Made by a program: the position numbers and the translations under genes
The notes under the pieces: model-generated
Seen by the model: only the letters and a program-made list of their open reading frames with translations
Database searches by the model: none
Told to the model about the DNA's origin: nothing
DNA from: Basipetospora chlamydospora
Lineage: Eukaryota; Ascomycota; Sordariomycetes; Microascales
NCBI GenBank assembly: GCA_001599675.1
Contig: BCHP01000001.1
Coordinates: 6,995,032 to 7,059,031 of the forward strand
Direction: 5' to 3'
DNA length: 64,000 nucleotides
Shown: positions 44,572 through 57,200 of the stretch, piece after piece
Position numbering within the stretch: position 1 is the first letter of the stretch
How the letters are laid out: each line of letters begins with the position of its first letter

Positions 44572-46388
44572 TCACATGGGAGCGTAGGCATGGAACCTGC
44601 GATCGCTCATCTGCTTCCGGACCTCGACCAACTCCACCTCAAGCCTCTCGGGAGTCCAGCCGAGGCCGCGAGTGAATATGGCAAGGCTAAGACCGGAGAT
44701 GTTCGCCCCAAGGTTCTCATTCATCCACAGACCTAAATCGCCTCAGTTAGATGTTTTCAGGAAGTAGCGGGGAGAGCACCCATGGCGGCAATTCGTTACC
44801 CAGCTCTTTGTACTTCTTGTCCCTCGGCCAAGCGTTGATCGGCCACCTGAACTTCTGGACGACAATGTTGACGAAGCCGGCCTCGGCGAGCTGCTGCGCG
44901 TAGAACTTGACGGAATCACAGCGCCTGCCGAGGTTGATGGACCCCTGCAGGTAGTCGCACGACCACTTGTACAAGGCGCTGTCCTTCGGGAGTGAGTCAT
45001 CTTCACATTCGAGGGGGAAGGAAATATCGGCGAGCTCGATGAATCCGCCGGGATTCAAGTTGCTTTACCGATGCCAAAGATTAGTAACGCAATCTCAACC
45101 AGAGAGGGGTAGGCCACCGTCGTACTCATAGCTCTGCCGGAAGAATTTGGGGAAGTTGGCAATGCTGCCTGTAAGCATCCGGCAGTAGATGAAATCGTAA
45201 GGCGCCGTGTCAGCCCAGGTGTCTTCAAGGTCCTCCACATAGAACTTGACGTTGGGAGGTACACTACGGGGGGACGGCAAGAGTTAGTCAAAGTAAGTGG
45301 TCGCGATTTGGGAAGAATTGGACACGAATGAGGCCTTACAATGATGGCTGCAGAACGCTGAGGTCATTTCCAACGACCTAGAAGTCGGCAGGATCAGCTG
45401 AGAATCAACATAGACTTCGCAGATCCAGCGGATGTGAAGGGAAAAAGGAAATGTACCTCTGCGTTGAGGTGGTCATCGGCTGGGGCCGGACGTGTTAGTA
45501 CGCATCCAAGTATCAAGTGTGACATGGACTTACCAAAGTCAATGGCCCATATTCCTGTGCCGGTTCCGCAGTCAAGCACACGGTGCACCGAGTCCGCATC
45601 TATGGGGGCCAGGAACAGCTTGCCGCCGAACGTGAGGTGCTGAAACATGTGGTGCTGCATATCTGCATTGGCGGGGAGGGCGTTAGTGAAGTCCCCCAGT
45701 ATGCGCCTCGTTAACAGTTGGTGGATTTATGTTTACCAAGACGGTTGGTCTCAATCTATTTGGCTAATTAACACAATCCTGGATTCAATTATTTTCGGAA
45801 TGGAAGACAGTCGTCACGTACCTCATCGTTGGGCAATGGGTAAGCTATCGGTGGTTGGAGAGTTCTCCGTCAGTCCTGGATTCTGCGAGGGGATCGTTAG
45901 AAGGATTGCAGTGAACCAGACTTACACCCTTCTTTGTAGGCGTGGTACCTCCGCCCATTCTCGTATCGGTACCGGAGGATGCTAGACGCAATCGAGGCTG
46001 AGGAACTCGCATTGTCCACCTCCAGAGCCCGTTAACCCGAAGTGCCCCTCGTGGAGAGCGTGGTGCGGGGTTCATCTTACCCAACTCGAGGTTTCGTCTA
46101 GGTCCTAGCCAGATATCAGAGGTGAATATGCCGAGGCTTTCTGCCCTCGAAGAGCATGGTTGGATTGAAACACTCCAAGCGACGCGAGAGTTGGAGGGTG
46201 GGAGGAGGTGAGGAATGAGAGGAGGCGAAGATACATACATCATCAACGACGATCGGGCCTTCGGTAGCTATTTCTGGCAGGGGGTTGGGGCTCCCGCCGG
46301 GCATCGATTCTGAAGGAGACTTGGGGGTCTTGGGCGAGACCGGGTTGGAAGGTGGCTTGGATGAGGATTTGGGGCTTTGCGGGGCCAT
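44572..46388 (-). CDS. LaeA-like SAM-dependent methyltransferase
   Basis: Eleven exons: 46388-46239, 46104-46081, 46019-45926, 45844-45822, 45755-45737, 45662-45534, 45479-45457, 45377-45340, 45263-45126, 45062-44800 and 44732-44572, giving 353 residues. The reconstructed core is typical of the fungal family: SSILRYRYENGRRYHAYKEG, SYPLPNDE, DMQHHMFQHLTFGGKLFLAP, the SAM motif RVLDCGTGTGIWAIDFADD, VVGNDLSVLQPS, PPNVKFYVEDLEDTW, FIYCRMLTGSIANFPKFFRQ and NLNPGGFIELADI. The N-terminus is Ser/Pro/Lys-rich. Four exons are only 19-24 nt, which explains why no single frame covers the gene. LaeA relatives influence chromatin and secondary metabolism, but most paralogs act on unknown substrates. All junctions keep frame. 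Confidence 0.88.
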
Positions 46389-47548
46389 GGTGATCGAGGG
46401 CGAAGGAAGTCGTCTAATGTCGGAGAATACGTCCTAGAAGTGGAAAAGAAAGGAAAGGCAATCGAACCCGAACACCCAGAGCGGGAGAGGGGAGGCAGGC
46501 CCTTAGCGAGGAGGTCCACAAGACATCTCATGCAGGAGAGTCGCATCCGTACGAAATGCTGTTGGTGGCAACTTTCTCGTGCATCCTGCTTCATGCATCA
46601 TGATCCCTGTTGGACCAATCCAAGTCTTCGACACAGCAGTCGCAAGTCAAGGTGCTCGTGTTGGTCCTGCACATCTGGCTTCTTGTTCCACTGAGCAGGT
46701 TGCTGTCAAAGTAGAAGACATCAAGACTGTAGCATCAAACCTTGACAGGTCACCATCGAGTTAGAGCGCGATCTAGGAGCTTACCTAATATCGAGTGATA
46801 TAAGCTATATAAAGTGTTTTTTATGGTATTTTTCATTTAGAATAGAAAAGGTGCTCTACGTATAAACGAGGAAGACACGCTATATATAAGCGTTTCTCGG
46901 GAATGTTTTGACTGATATCAGTACTATACAGCTCGATTTAACCTGGCCGAAAGAAGAAGAGACTGGACTACACTGGAGCATAGGCTGAGACTGGACTACA
47001 CTGGAGCATAGGCTGCCTAGGACATTTTAAGGCGGGAAGGCTCGCTGTGGTGATACGTAGAGTAATATTGAGGCTCAAACTACACTGAGTACTGAGGTTC
47101 ATGTTTCGGAAGCTCTCTCCATAACCACGCCTGTTATTTCTTCACTAGAAGGGCTTCAAAGAGGCAGTGGAAGGCACTCAAGGCTCGGGATAGACATGAC
47201 TCAAGCAGATGTCCAGAGTCCTCAACTGCCTGATTCCTCCGCGGCCCATGTCGGTTATGTGATGGTGTCGCACCCCGTTTGCCTGCATTCCAAACAATCG
47301 ACCTATCCACGACGCCGCGAGCATCTCTGTTAATCGTACTGTTCTTCTAACCCACCGGCCCGACCCGCCGGACCAGGATTGTGTCGATATACCAACCGGC
47401 ACCTGATGCTTTCATTTTGGTTTCTCCGTGTGTCGTCGGGATTCTCGATCTACCGTCGTCCCACGTATCAAAGTGTGTAAAAGAAAACTGAGGCGGGCCG
47501 AAGATGGTTGACAGGAAGTTCCCAGGCCCCCGGGAAGGTCGGTGAGCA
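46389..47548. other. Intergenic: AT-rich island with direct repeat
   Basis: About 1.2 kb. Bases 46790-46950 are strongly AT-rich compared with the surroundings and are followed by a 28-bp direct repeat (46961-47015). This may be a decayed mobile-element remnant. A coding-like minus-strand frame at 47347-47589 overlaps the end of the next gene. Confidence 0.5.
46961..47015. repeat. 28-bp direct repeat, two adjacent copies
   Basis: Copies at 46961-46988 and 46989-47015, beginning gactggactacactggagca. They lie at the edge of an AT-rich island with no gene. Confidence 0.9.
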
Positions 47549-48696
47549 TCAGGTATTGGTGGGAGGATCCTGAATTTCCTGGACTTCAATGCCGAGAGCC
47601 TCTGCGACTCGGTTCTTCAGCGTCTCATATGGCCCCAGGGGGATCCGTCGGTGCTCAATCTCCATAGTCGAGTTGGAGGTAGGCGCTGCACCTGGGTCGT
47701 CCAGCCGTTCGAGAAAGGCGGGGGGGACGTTAGCCGTGTAGTGGTGTAGCCACTGGGAACTCAACGAGGAGACCAGCAGGTGGGACTGGAGCTAGGTCAG
47801 GCCAACTCTTTCATGGCGGAAAAGAAAACAAGAAAAAAGTAGGAGAGAAAGTCTAAGAAAAGAAAAAGGGGCGAGGAGGGGCGCGGCTGGGGAATACGTA
47901 CGGTGAAGCCGCTGCCGGCTTTTCCCTGACCCTTCCGTGCGTGGTTGCGACTGTGCTTCTGCGCCAGCGCGATCAGGACCGCGGTTAAGTACGGGTCACG
48001 GTATGGGTCCGGGGGCGTATGGTACTTCAGCAACTTAAGGAAGCGCTTATGTATAGGGAGGTTGCCGCGGTTGAGCCTGTCGGCGGGCGGATCCAGGTAG
48101 TTCTTTCGCTCGAGTTCGACTCGATCGAGATCCAAGCATGCGATTATTATCGGGTCGAGTGACTGCTGGTCTAGTGGCGGGGAGACGGGGCAGATGAGGG
48201 ATGGGAGGGAGGCGACTGGGCGGCCCTTGAAGTGGAGCCAAATCTTCTTGCTGTCTAAGTAGTTAGCAACGTAAGAGGAATAGTCCTGGGTTTGGGGGAA
48301 AGGCGGCGGCATTATATACCTTTCGTTAACAGGTCGACTGTTAATAAGGGAGAGAAGGCCGAGGAGACCGATTTCCCTCTCACGCCACGAAAACGAGAGA
48401 GCCAAGATTGCGGCAGGTCCCTGGCGCCATAACTCGATGCGGTACCGATGGCTGTTTGTACACTGGGGCTCAGTTGGCCTTGTCCGGCTGGAAGACTGGG
48501 CGTCTGAGTCCGCGTCTGCGTTACTTTCGACAGGCGAGGTGAGTCGGCACCCTAGAAGATCAGGCTGTCGCTCCTGCCAGAGGAATGGGTGGACGAAGAG
48601 GCGCTCGCGGTGGTGGAGGGCGAGAAATCGACGGATTGGTAGCGGTGGCGCGTCGCTAGGATCCTGGATCACGGCCTCATTCGGAGGTTTTTCCAT
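47549..48696 (-). CDS. Conserved-looking hypothetical protein
   Basis: Two exons: 48696-47902 and 47791-47549, giving 345 residues. The intron has a GTACGT donor and an ACCTAG acceptor; the join reads GKAGSGFTLQSHLLVSSLSS. Notable segments are FLALHHRERLFVHPFLWQER, HRYRIELWRQGPAAILALSF with SWREREIGLLGLLSLINSRP, IIIACLDLDRVELERKNYLD and PPADRLNRGNLPIHKRFLKL. The density of well-formed alpha/beta blocks and the perfect phase across the splice support a real gene. I believe similar proteins exist in other Sordariomycetes but know no function. A second frame at 47347-47589 also looks coding and could be an alternative 3' end. Confidence 0.7.
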
Positions 48697-50897
48697 CTTG
48701 AGATCTGGGGAATATCAGTGTCCGACTGGAAAAGAGAGGCTGATAGGCGTCATCTGACATCGATGCAATATGTTTGGGAGAAAGAATGTGAGGTCCGTCA
48801 TTGGATATCGGGGTGGAACAGGTACAACTATTTGGGTGGCTTGGGAGACTTCAAGTGAATCGTGTGATGATCCTCAAGTCGTGATAGATACGTCGACGCT
48901 AGCAGAGCACGTGATACCGTGACATACAGTCGTGACAGGGCGAGTCAGTGTCCCTTTGAAGTCAATAAGGTGCGTGCCAGAATTTTTTTCATCAGGCAAC
49001 AGCCCAATCCAACCGTTCTATTCACGCATCCCGGATACGGGGATTTCCGATGTGTCCATCAGGTTGATGATACCTTCGCTCGCAATCCTAAGGAAGTCGT
49101 GTTGACGACTACACTGTTCCCTTGTCACATTCCGCGCCGTCAACTTCGCCCTCTAGAAACCTACCACGACAGGGCTGGGACGGGGTCTTCGACACCCTCA
49201 AATTTGACTGCGTGGAGATCACATCGTGTCGAAGCCCTCTGAGACACCCCCAGGGGCTTGGCAACCCCTACCCCCTTACGACCACACCGAACACAGCTCC
49301 TTGCTTCGCACACATACCTGAGAATCAGCCGCCTAGTCCTCCCGTAATATGTTCTGCGCCTAATATTAAAAGCAGGGGTGCGGTGTTCTAGAGTTGTCAA
49401 GTCCGGATCTTGGTACGGGGTTAATGTCGGCGCCGAAGCGTAATTGTCCTGTCCTGTTGTGACTTTGCCAAACGAACCTCTCGTCCAGCCACTTGTACAC
49501 TTCACGGAATATGAAAGAAGGGGTGCGGGGAATCAGCCGCTTCAGTGTCGTCTTTTTGTTTATTATTCTCCGTTTTCCAGTGCCCAAGGTTGTCGGTACA
49601 GCGTCTTATTCTATGTACTTTTGCTGCCATGGGACGATTCAAGCACCGCCGCTTGCCTGCTTACGTGAGGCTCCATGTGGTTTTCTTTTTCTTCCTCCGA
49701 GAAGACATTGATAAAAAAAGAAGGAAGAAAGAAGGGGAGGAAAAGGGGAAGAAAGAATTGCGATTTCTCGGAAATGAGCCGTCTTCTCCGATCACCCGCT
49801 ATTACGCGAGTAGATCAAGAATTGCGTGAAGGAAGCTCAAGGCCTGGCCGTTGGGCTAGACTCACCGGTGCGCATATGAGCAGGACGCAACCCCCGCTTC
49901 TTGTGCATTGCCAAGAACGCCTCTAACGAGGGTCCAGCCCGGACGGGAGAGACGGTTCATAACATTATGACATGAACTGGACCCCTGGAGTAACTAGGTA
50001 CCAAAGGCGAGGTTAGAAAGGGTGGATGGCCTGAGCCTGTTAGCTCTGCCGAGTGATACATGTAGCCGAGCAAAGCGGAAAAGTACACTGCCAAGCTGGG
50101 TGCCCTCATGTTCCTGCTCCTGGGCTGATGTGTTCCTTGATTTTAACTCGTGGACCCCGCGATCCCTTGCGATGCCCCGCGATTCCCGCTCGGATCCCAC
50201 TTGGATCCCCCTGTAGCGGCGCGGGATGCCGAGACCGAGGTTCCCCACTCTCCCCACCCTGCCCCGTTGATCACCGCCGTGGCCGTCCAACGGAAGCCTC
50301 TCCCCGTGCAATACATGTGGAATGGTCCCAACTTGCCAAGCATCGCTTGAGCGGCTGACGAGGCGGCACATGCTCATGCTATGTGTGTGCAAAAGTAATA
50401 CCTCCGTGGAGCAATCGCAAGACACTAGAAGCCGAGTAGACACTGTGGAACTTGGATTGAATCACTCAATGACGGAAGGGCGGTGGCATAGCCCCAGTCT
50501 AGTCCGACAGCGACTTGCTGACTGTAACACCCAGGTGGTACGAGCCCGAAACCAGATAAATACTCGTCCTACTCTCTCCTGTCCCGCGAGCTAGGAGGTC
50601 TTCTTCTACATATTATCAGTGTGTCAGAAGTATATTCCCACAAGCCCAGTTGACATAGTGTGTCTCAGCCATCTTCAGTTTGGGCCGCTTTAGCACCTAC
50701 ACCACTTCCTCTTTGTGTTACTGTCAGATTCTACCACTTCAACGGGCCACTGGTATCAGCTTGTTACCCTGCTCAACCTCGTTAGCTAATACTCCAAGGC
50801 AATCCCCATCCCCGTCTCCCCGTGACATTTGAGTCTGACTGTGATATAAGGAAAACCCCAAAGGAATACCTCAACACTTTCGCAGAATAAGAGAACA
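48697..50897. other. Intergenic, no gene seen
   Basis: About 2.2 kb with only short, low-quality open frames. It is the promoter side of both flanking genes. Confidence 0.5.
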
Positions 50898-51524
50898 ATG
50901 TCGCAGATCGCACGCACCTACGCCAGCACGACGGTCGCCGAGCTCCGCGACATCTACGACGTATGGGCTGCCTCCTACGACGAGGAACTCGCCGACGCCG
51001 GCCAGGAGTACGTGGCGCCCCGCATCGCCACCGCCTACGTCCTCAAGAGCCTGGGTCTTGACCGCCTGCGCGACGACATAGCCATCCTCGACGCGGGCTG
51101 CGGCACGGGCCTCGTCGGGGTGGAGCTCGCCAAGGCGGGCGCCCGGAAACTCGATGGCGTGGACCTGAGTCCCGGGATGATCGCCAAGGCCAGGGCCACG
51201 AGGGTGTACCAGTCCCTCGAGGCTGTTGACCTGTCCAAGAAGCTGGAGCGGGAGGCCGGGACGTACAATGTTGTTGTCTGCGTCGGGACCATGACGCAGG
51301 GCCATCTCGGTCCGGAGGCGCTGGACGAGTTTGTGAGGGTGCTAAAGAAGGATGGCTTCGTCGTTGCCACGATCCTCGACTCTATCTGGGAGAGCGGTGG
51401 GTACGAGGCGCGGGTGCGGGATCTCGTCGAGTCCGGGAAGGTGAAGTTGCACTATGCGGGTTTGGAGGACTACCGTCGAGGAGCCGGGGTGCAGGCCCGG
51501 ATGCTTGTCATCCAGGCCATCTGA
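50898..51524 (+). CDS. Class I SAM-dependent methyltransferase
   Basis: Single exon, 208 residues, ATG at 50898, TGA at 51522-51524. The SAM-binding motif I is IAILDAGCGTGLVGVELAKA, followed by the acidic ribose-binding end of beta-2 (KLDGVDLSPGMIAKA), then VVVCVGTMTQGHLGPEALDE and LKKDGFVVATILDSI, the usual Rossmann order. The N-terminal IYDVWAASYDEELAD is the common lead-in of Williams-Beuren/Methyltransf_25-type enzymes. Likely methylates a small molecule; substrate unknown. The compact size and absence of introns are normal for the group. Confidence 0.85.
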   Translation: MSQIARTYASTTVAELRDIYDVWAASYDEELADAGQEYVAPRIATAYVLKSLGLDRLRDDIAILDAGCGTGLVGVELAKAGARKLDGVDLSPGMIAKARATRVYQSLEAVDLSKKLEREAGTYNVVVCVGTMTQGHLGPEALDEFVRVLKKDGFVVATILDSIWESGGYEARVRDLVESGKVKLHYAGLEDYRRGAGVQARMLVIQAI

Positions 51525-54291
51525 GCTGTCGCTCTAGAACCCCGCCGGCGAAGGAAGGGTATTGGAGTGGTATGTGCAGAATGCTTGATGCATCGCTTTC
51601 CTTTCAGTTGTTCGCTTCACGGTTTCTGGGTGATATCCTGGTATCTCAAGTTACGGTGCGCAACTTTCCCCACAGTTGCAGACCGCTTACCTTGACCCTC
51701 AAGGATAGGATCAAGGCACCAGGTGGTCCTCGGGCGAGAATATATTAAAAAGTTCTTTCAATTTTGCAACATCCCAACCGACTGCCTTATCCTTTCCCCC
51801 GTTGCGCTGAATGTTGAGCGGGGCCGAAAACTGTTCTCGAGCGTCTGCCTCCGCAGGAACTTGGGGCTGGCTATGGTGTCCGCCGGGCTGACTACCATAT
51901 TGGTGGTCTCGATGTGGGCTCCCGTTGTCAAGTCTGGATCGGCTATACTTAGGGCGTTGCACCTTGCCGGAGATAAATGCACGGTCTAGCCTCTAACCAG
52001 GCCCAGTTGGGTGTGAGCGCAGTTGCAATAGCAGCTAGCCCCCACGGAGCACCCGAGGCCCACGCCACGGGGGTTCGGTCACTTCTCCGTCATTTATTGA
52101 GTCAGGCCACAGCAGCCCTATATGTGGTCTGTCACACGCTTGAGCTCAGCTGTTTGAGAATCCGAATCTTATTCGTGAGCGGGATGTTTCTCTGGGACGA
52201 TACGAACATGTGAATTTCCCTCGCCTTGAGACGTCGAGGAAATAGAATGAGGATAGTGTCACAGACGAAAGGTGGAAGCCCGCCATGGAGACGATGCTGG
52301 GATTCAGGTTACCCCGCTTGGCGACGGAGCCTGTCCGCAGGGTCCATCGGTGTGCGCTTCGTCCTGTTGATGCACGACGCGGATCTCTTTACCGAAATAA
52401 GGGGTTTCGACTCCAGACGGTTTAGGGATGTATATAGCCGCCGAGGAATTCGGAATGAACAGTTGCGCAGTCTATTGGCCCATCGATATGGTTTATAGCC
52501 GCGCGGCAAGTTGAAAGCAACATGAAGTTCTGTGAAATACGATAGAAACCCGGTGAAGTTGCCTTGTGGTATAAAATACGCCGGAGGATAGCGATACCCT
52601 GAATAAGGAAGGAAGCTGCCCTCCCCAAGCCCTCAAAGTCGACATTCACTTGACTTACCTAGTAGCACCAATCCATACCGCCTAGTGTTATCCCTTATAT
52701 GGAGGGGTAGGACCTCCAGTTTCCGACAGCTCAAGCGAAGCGGTACCTGCGAAATCACTCCCATGACGGAGCGGCAAGATGGTCACACCAGACCTACCCC
52801 GGAATGGTGATTCCCCTTCCAGGATGCGCTGTGGGCTATTTTTTTGTAGCTCCTCGCTTCGAAGCCTACCTAGAGCATGTTTAGTTTTCTTTTTCTTCCC
52901 CTTTCCTCCACAATTCTTTCTTATTTCTTCTTCAATATTTCTTAGCCATTGATGATATAATCTTGCTGCTCTAATCTACTAGTCTCTATGTCTAAGGTGC
53001 GCGGTAAGTGTATAGTGTTGCCGAACTCCTAACCTCTACTCTGTATACTAGAAAGAACTAAACTGGAAGGTGACCGGCGTACTAGTGCATCCTCTTATGG
53101 GATTCGGAACGCCGCCTCTATTCTTGCCTCGGGGGAGTTGTCCTCTACCGCCTTCCCTGCGCAACTTCATGGACTCCATGACTGAAAAATATTTAACGAC
53201 CCGGAATTCGTCTTCCGGCCCCTCGCCAGCCATGCTGTGCCGAAGGGGTGTGAGTCCTGTGATATCCTACAAGTAGCTCGCGCAACTCCCTGGCCGAACC
53301 TATCTTCTCTCCTGCACACCCTTCACCACTAGGCTGACTTATCCACGAGCAGAGAGACCAATAGCGAGAAGTAGATCAAATACAATCCGGTGTCCGTTGA
53401 ACTTGTGGCCAGTCTCGACGACGAGGACTGTGAGTTCAGCGTCCATTGCAACAACAAGTTATTCCGCATCCCGGTGTCGCCCTCCAGCTTCCAAAGGGCA
53501 CCAGCCACGTCCGTAAGCCCAACATCCCCATGTGCTCTGGACCAAGCGGGGGACAAAAAGAGAGCTCTGCCCAACATCTCGCCGCGTTGTACGCAAAGCA
53601 GCGTCTGTTGCGAGCGGAAGCATGAGGAATACCTAATACCCCGAGTAGGGATCCTTACCCTTAAGGCGGACACACTTCAACTAGATTTCGTCAACATGTT
53701 AGCCAGCGAATAGGGCATCTAAGAAAACCAATGGCTGTCGTATGTTTCTTGTATAAGTAAACGAGATATAATAGATATATCCGCTATCTCTTCCTGGCTG
53801 TTCGTTGTGTGTCTTTGTCTATCTTTCCAACTGTAAACAGTATAGATGGAGCAAATTCGTCCCTTTGTACGCTTCTCTCCCAACACCTTTCCTGGCTCCT
53901 CCCCTGACTCTGGCTCCTGCCTTTCTTAAGTTAGATATTCTTTCTCCAAACTCGCCGAAATAGCACGTGAGTAGTTTGGATTCATCATCACTGCACCGGC
54001 CTGTCACGGTGAATGCGATATTGATTTGGAAGGCACACACAATCCCTAATCCTAAGTGAAATAAACCTCGTCGTGGGTTTGAATTTCTCTCCTTGCCTTT
54101 CCTCCTCCACCACGCCTTTTCCCCTACATCTAATTCCACCGCGTCGCCAACATTCAAGCCCACCTCACTTCACAATTCACATCATCGACTACAGCCACTG
54201 CAAATTTTCAACTGCTGAAATGACCTTCTCGTCCACTAGTACTTGACTCTTCGAGCCCACTAGCTGCCACCTCCTCCTCCTTTCAGAAATC
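51525..54291. other. Gene-poor stretch, possible repeat remnants
   Basis: About 2.8 kb with no gene I can support. Bases 52850-53060 are AT- and pyrimidine-rich and may be a decayed element. Frames at 51711-51962 (-) and 53390-53713 (+) show short coding-like words but lack starts and context. Confidence 0.5.
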
Positions 54292-57200
54292 ATGACGAGG
54301 GACTATTGTGCGTTGTGTGGTAGCATTGTCGGTGCCATCAACCCGGACAGGGTTACAGGTAAACTGCCATGGGACAAAGAGATTAGAGCATGTACGTGAG
54401 CTTGGTTTCTAGAGGCTTTCATCAGTCCAGTCCTAATACCTTTTCCCCTCGCCCTACTAACCTCTCTTCAACCTCATCTAGTAAAGTCGACATCGGGTCC
54501 GAAAGGAGGATTCATCACCGGGTTGGGTTTCAGGTCGACTTTCAGCGGAAACTTGTTTGCCAGGTCCTCCAGAACGAGTTCGTACCTTCAGCATCTCGGC
54601 AGCCTCTGGTCCCACCAAATCCACCTTCCCCGGAGCCATACCTCAGCATTCATCATCCACGGCACTTGCTGGGACATGTTACTCCACTACATGAAACCGC
54701 CAACCGTTTCCCACGGCGATGCCTATACGCCGCAGAAGCTAGCTGCACACCTCTTCGATCTCCTCTTCTGCATGCCTCGACCTCTACTCAGACCCGGCAT
54801 CGTTCATACCTCCTTGTCCCGATTCGACCCTACGGTGGGTACATTGCAAGACGTTCTGCGTCAACCCATCGCCGATTCGCTTCAAGTATGCCTCCAGGAC
54901 GACGATATCGTTTCTCTCCCCTCGTCCGAAACTGGATACTCAAACATGGAACTCCTGCTTTGTGGCCTTTCCCCCGAGCTCTTCTACATGATCATAGCCC
55001 TGTTGGACCCTGTCGATTTGGCCAACCTCCGCCTCGCTTCTCGCCCGATTGCCGTCACCACCCACCCATCGAGACTGCCACAATTCTACTGGGCGAGACA
55101 GTTCGCCCCTGACGCCAGGATGGGCTTCCTTCTCTTGAGGCAACCCGTGGCTGGAAACCCTGAGCCTGTTGTGGATTGGCGAAAGTTGTACATGGCTCTC
55201 CGATCCTGCTTGCGTTTGGGAAAGTCTTCCATCTATTCCCAACAGCCAAGGGCGCGGCGGCCTCGCAACCCGTCGTCTCTTCTGTATCTCAGCGAATCAC
55301 TCTACATCAAATCCCGGATGCACTCGGCTTTCCAGGATATCATGGAACCTCTACAGATATTGATGGAGCAAGATCGGCTGCTGGAAGGCACAAGGCGGAA
55401 TCTACCACGGGATACCTCTTCGGCGAACCAGGCACTGGGCCCCACTGTCCGGAGCCACAGACTGCAAGCATACAGCCCCGTTCGGCACTTCAAGTCACTC
55501 CGAGTCGTAGGGGCTCACATGGAGATCTTCCATGAAGGAACATTGACGCTAGGCCCGCAGAGTGCGGGTCGCCGTACGAAGATTGTGGTGTCGTTTGTCA
55601 CTTTTGTGGGCATACGATACCTCTGCGGCATAACACTGGAATCGACGAGCGAGGACAACGTCAAGGATTCACTGCATGCCGGCATCTATTCCCCAGTCGA
55701 CCATCAGACAATCATGACCATCTCGGGGGACGACACAATCTCCGAGCTCGCCGTGTACAGTCGGCGGGCGGGCATCGTTGGCGTCATCATGACCGTCCAG
55801 CACAGCGATCCCCCGAGGGAATCACATTATAGAGCGGGGTGCTGTGATGTCTCTATCGGTACTCCCAACCAAAATATCTGGATGGCTCCCTTGAAGCCCT
55901 GCCGAGGGTCCAAAATATCTGGACTAGCCTTAGGGTTTGATGTACGATGAAAGGCATCCTGGCCATCGCCCTTCTTCCTCCCTTTGTCGATTCCGTTTAT
56001 TATATTCACCGCACACGCTCGCTCCCCTCCCCCCTCCTCCCCACGGGAGATTCGCTCCTATGCCTCAGTGCAGAAGCTGACTGTTTGATCCAACTTCATT
56101 AGGCTTGCAGGTGTGTATCCCTGGGTATTCTCCAGTCACATTCCAACCCCGATGCTCCCACCACCATGGTTTCGAAGATATCCAAGTCGTTAGTTCCACT
56201 GTGGTATCCCCGCGCACCTGGTGCCGACATCAAGGTCAGATTTTCGCCCCAGAAGCGTGAAATGTCCGCCATCTGCCACAATATCGACTTCGGAGGTCCC
56301 GATGGAAGACGGCTGGCCCATCTCAATCGCATTGTGGCCCTGTTCCATAAGCCTTCTGGACATCTGGGTGGCCTCCGTTTCCATTACAACGATGGTAGTA
56401 AGGTCAGCGGGGGCCTCATCAAATGGAGGGGCCTAGAGTACCTTGATATCAGGGGGCCTAAGTTGTCCTTCTTGATTGACGGGCAGAATGGGGAGAGGAT
56501 CACGACGATTCAGGTGGCGGCACCGACACCCACCGGTCATTTTGTCCATTGCCTCCGCGTGAGAAATCCTATACCCGAGCCTAAGACTTGATGCGGAGGA
56601 AACTGACGAGCTCTAGGTCACAACCAACTGGGGTCGGGAGGGAATGCTTCAAATGTATCACACAGCCCAAGACCCCGATGTTCCGGACCAAGGCTCCCAC
56701 ACGTCCTACACTTTCACCAAACTACAGCCGCCCAAAGGCCTAACCATCACTCATATCCTTGTCGATCTGCTGGTAAGAGATCCACATCCCTACCCTTGTA
56801 TCCATGCTGGAAGTTCTGACACCAACGGCCGGATTCCAGGATCTCCCGGGTCCATGCACGAAACTAGGCATCGGCTCCCAGCGCCCCCATGTCCCCGTGC
56901 GCGTCGACGACGCGATGTCTCGCAGGGCTTACGCCAATGAGGAGACAAACCTCTCGCTCGCGGACCTCCAGCAAGTCTCTCGAATATTTTACCCTCCGAC
57001 GCGCTGCTGCTTCACGGGAGCCAGGCTAGCGGGAGTCAAGCGTATCCGATTCTCCCGCGATGGGGACATCATCACTGTGATGCTATTCGAGTGGCATAAT
57101 AAGTCCTCCCGTGTCATTCTGGGGCAATGGAAGAATGAAGCCGACGCAATCGATTTCGACAAGGACGAGAGGATCACCTCTATTGCCGTCACAATGGCAC

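Noticed and set aside
52850..53060. Retrotransposon LTR remnant
   Set aside because: AT-rich and pyrimidine-rich, but no terminal repeats, primer site or coding relic could be identified.
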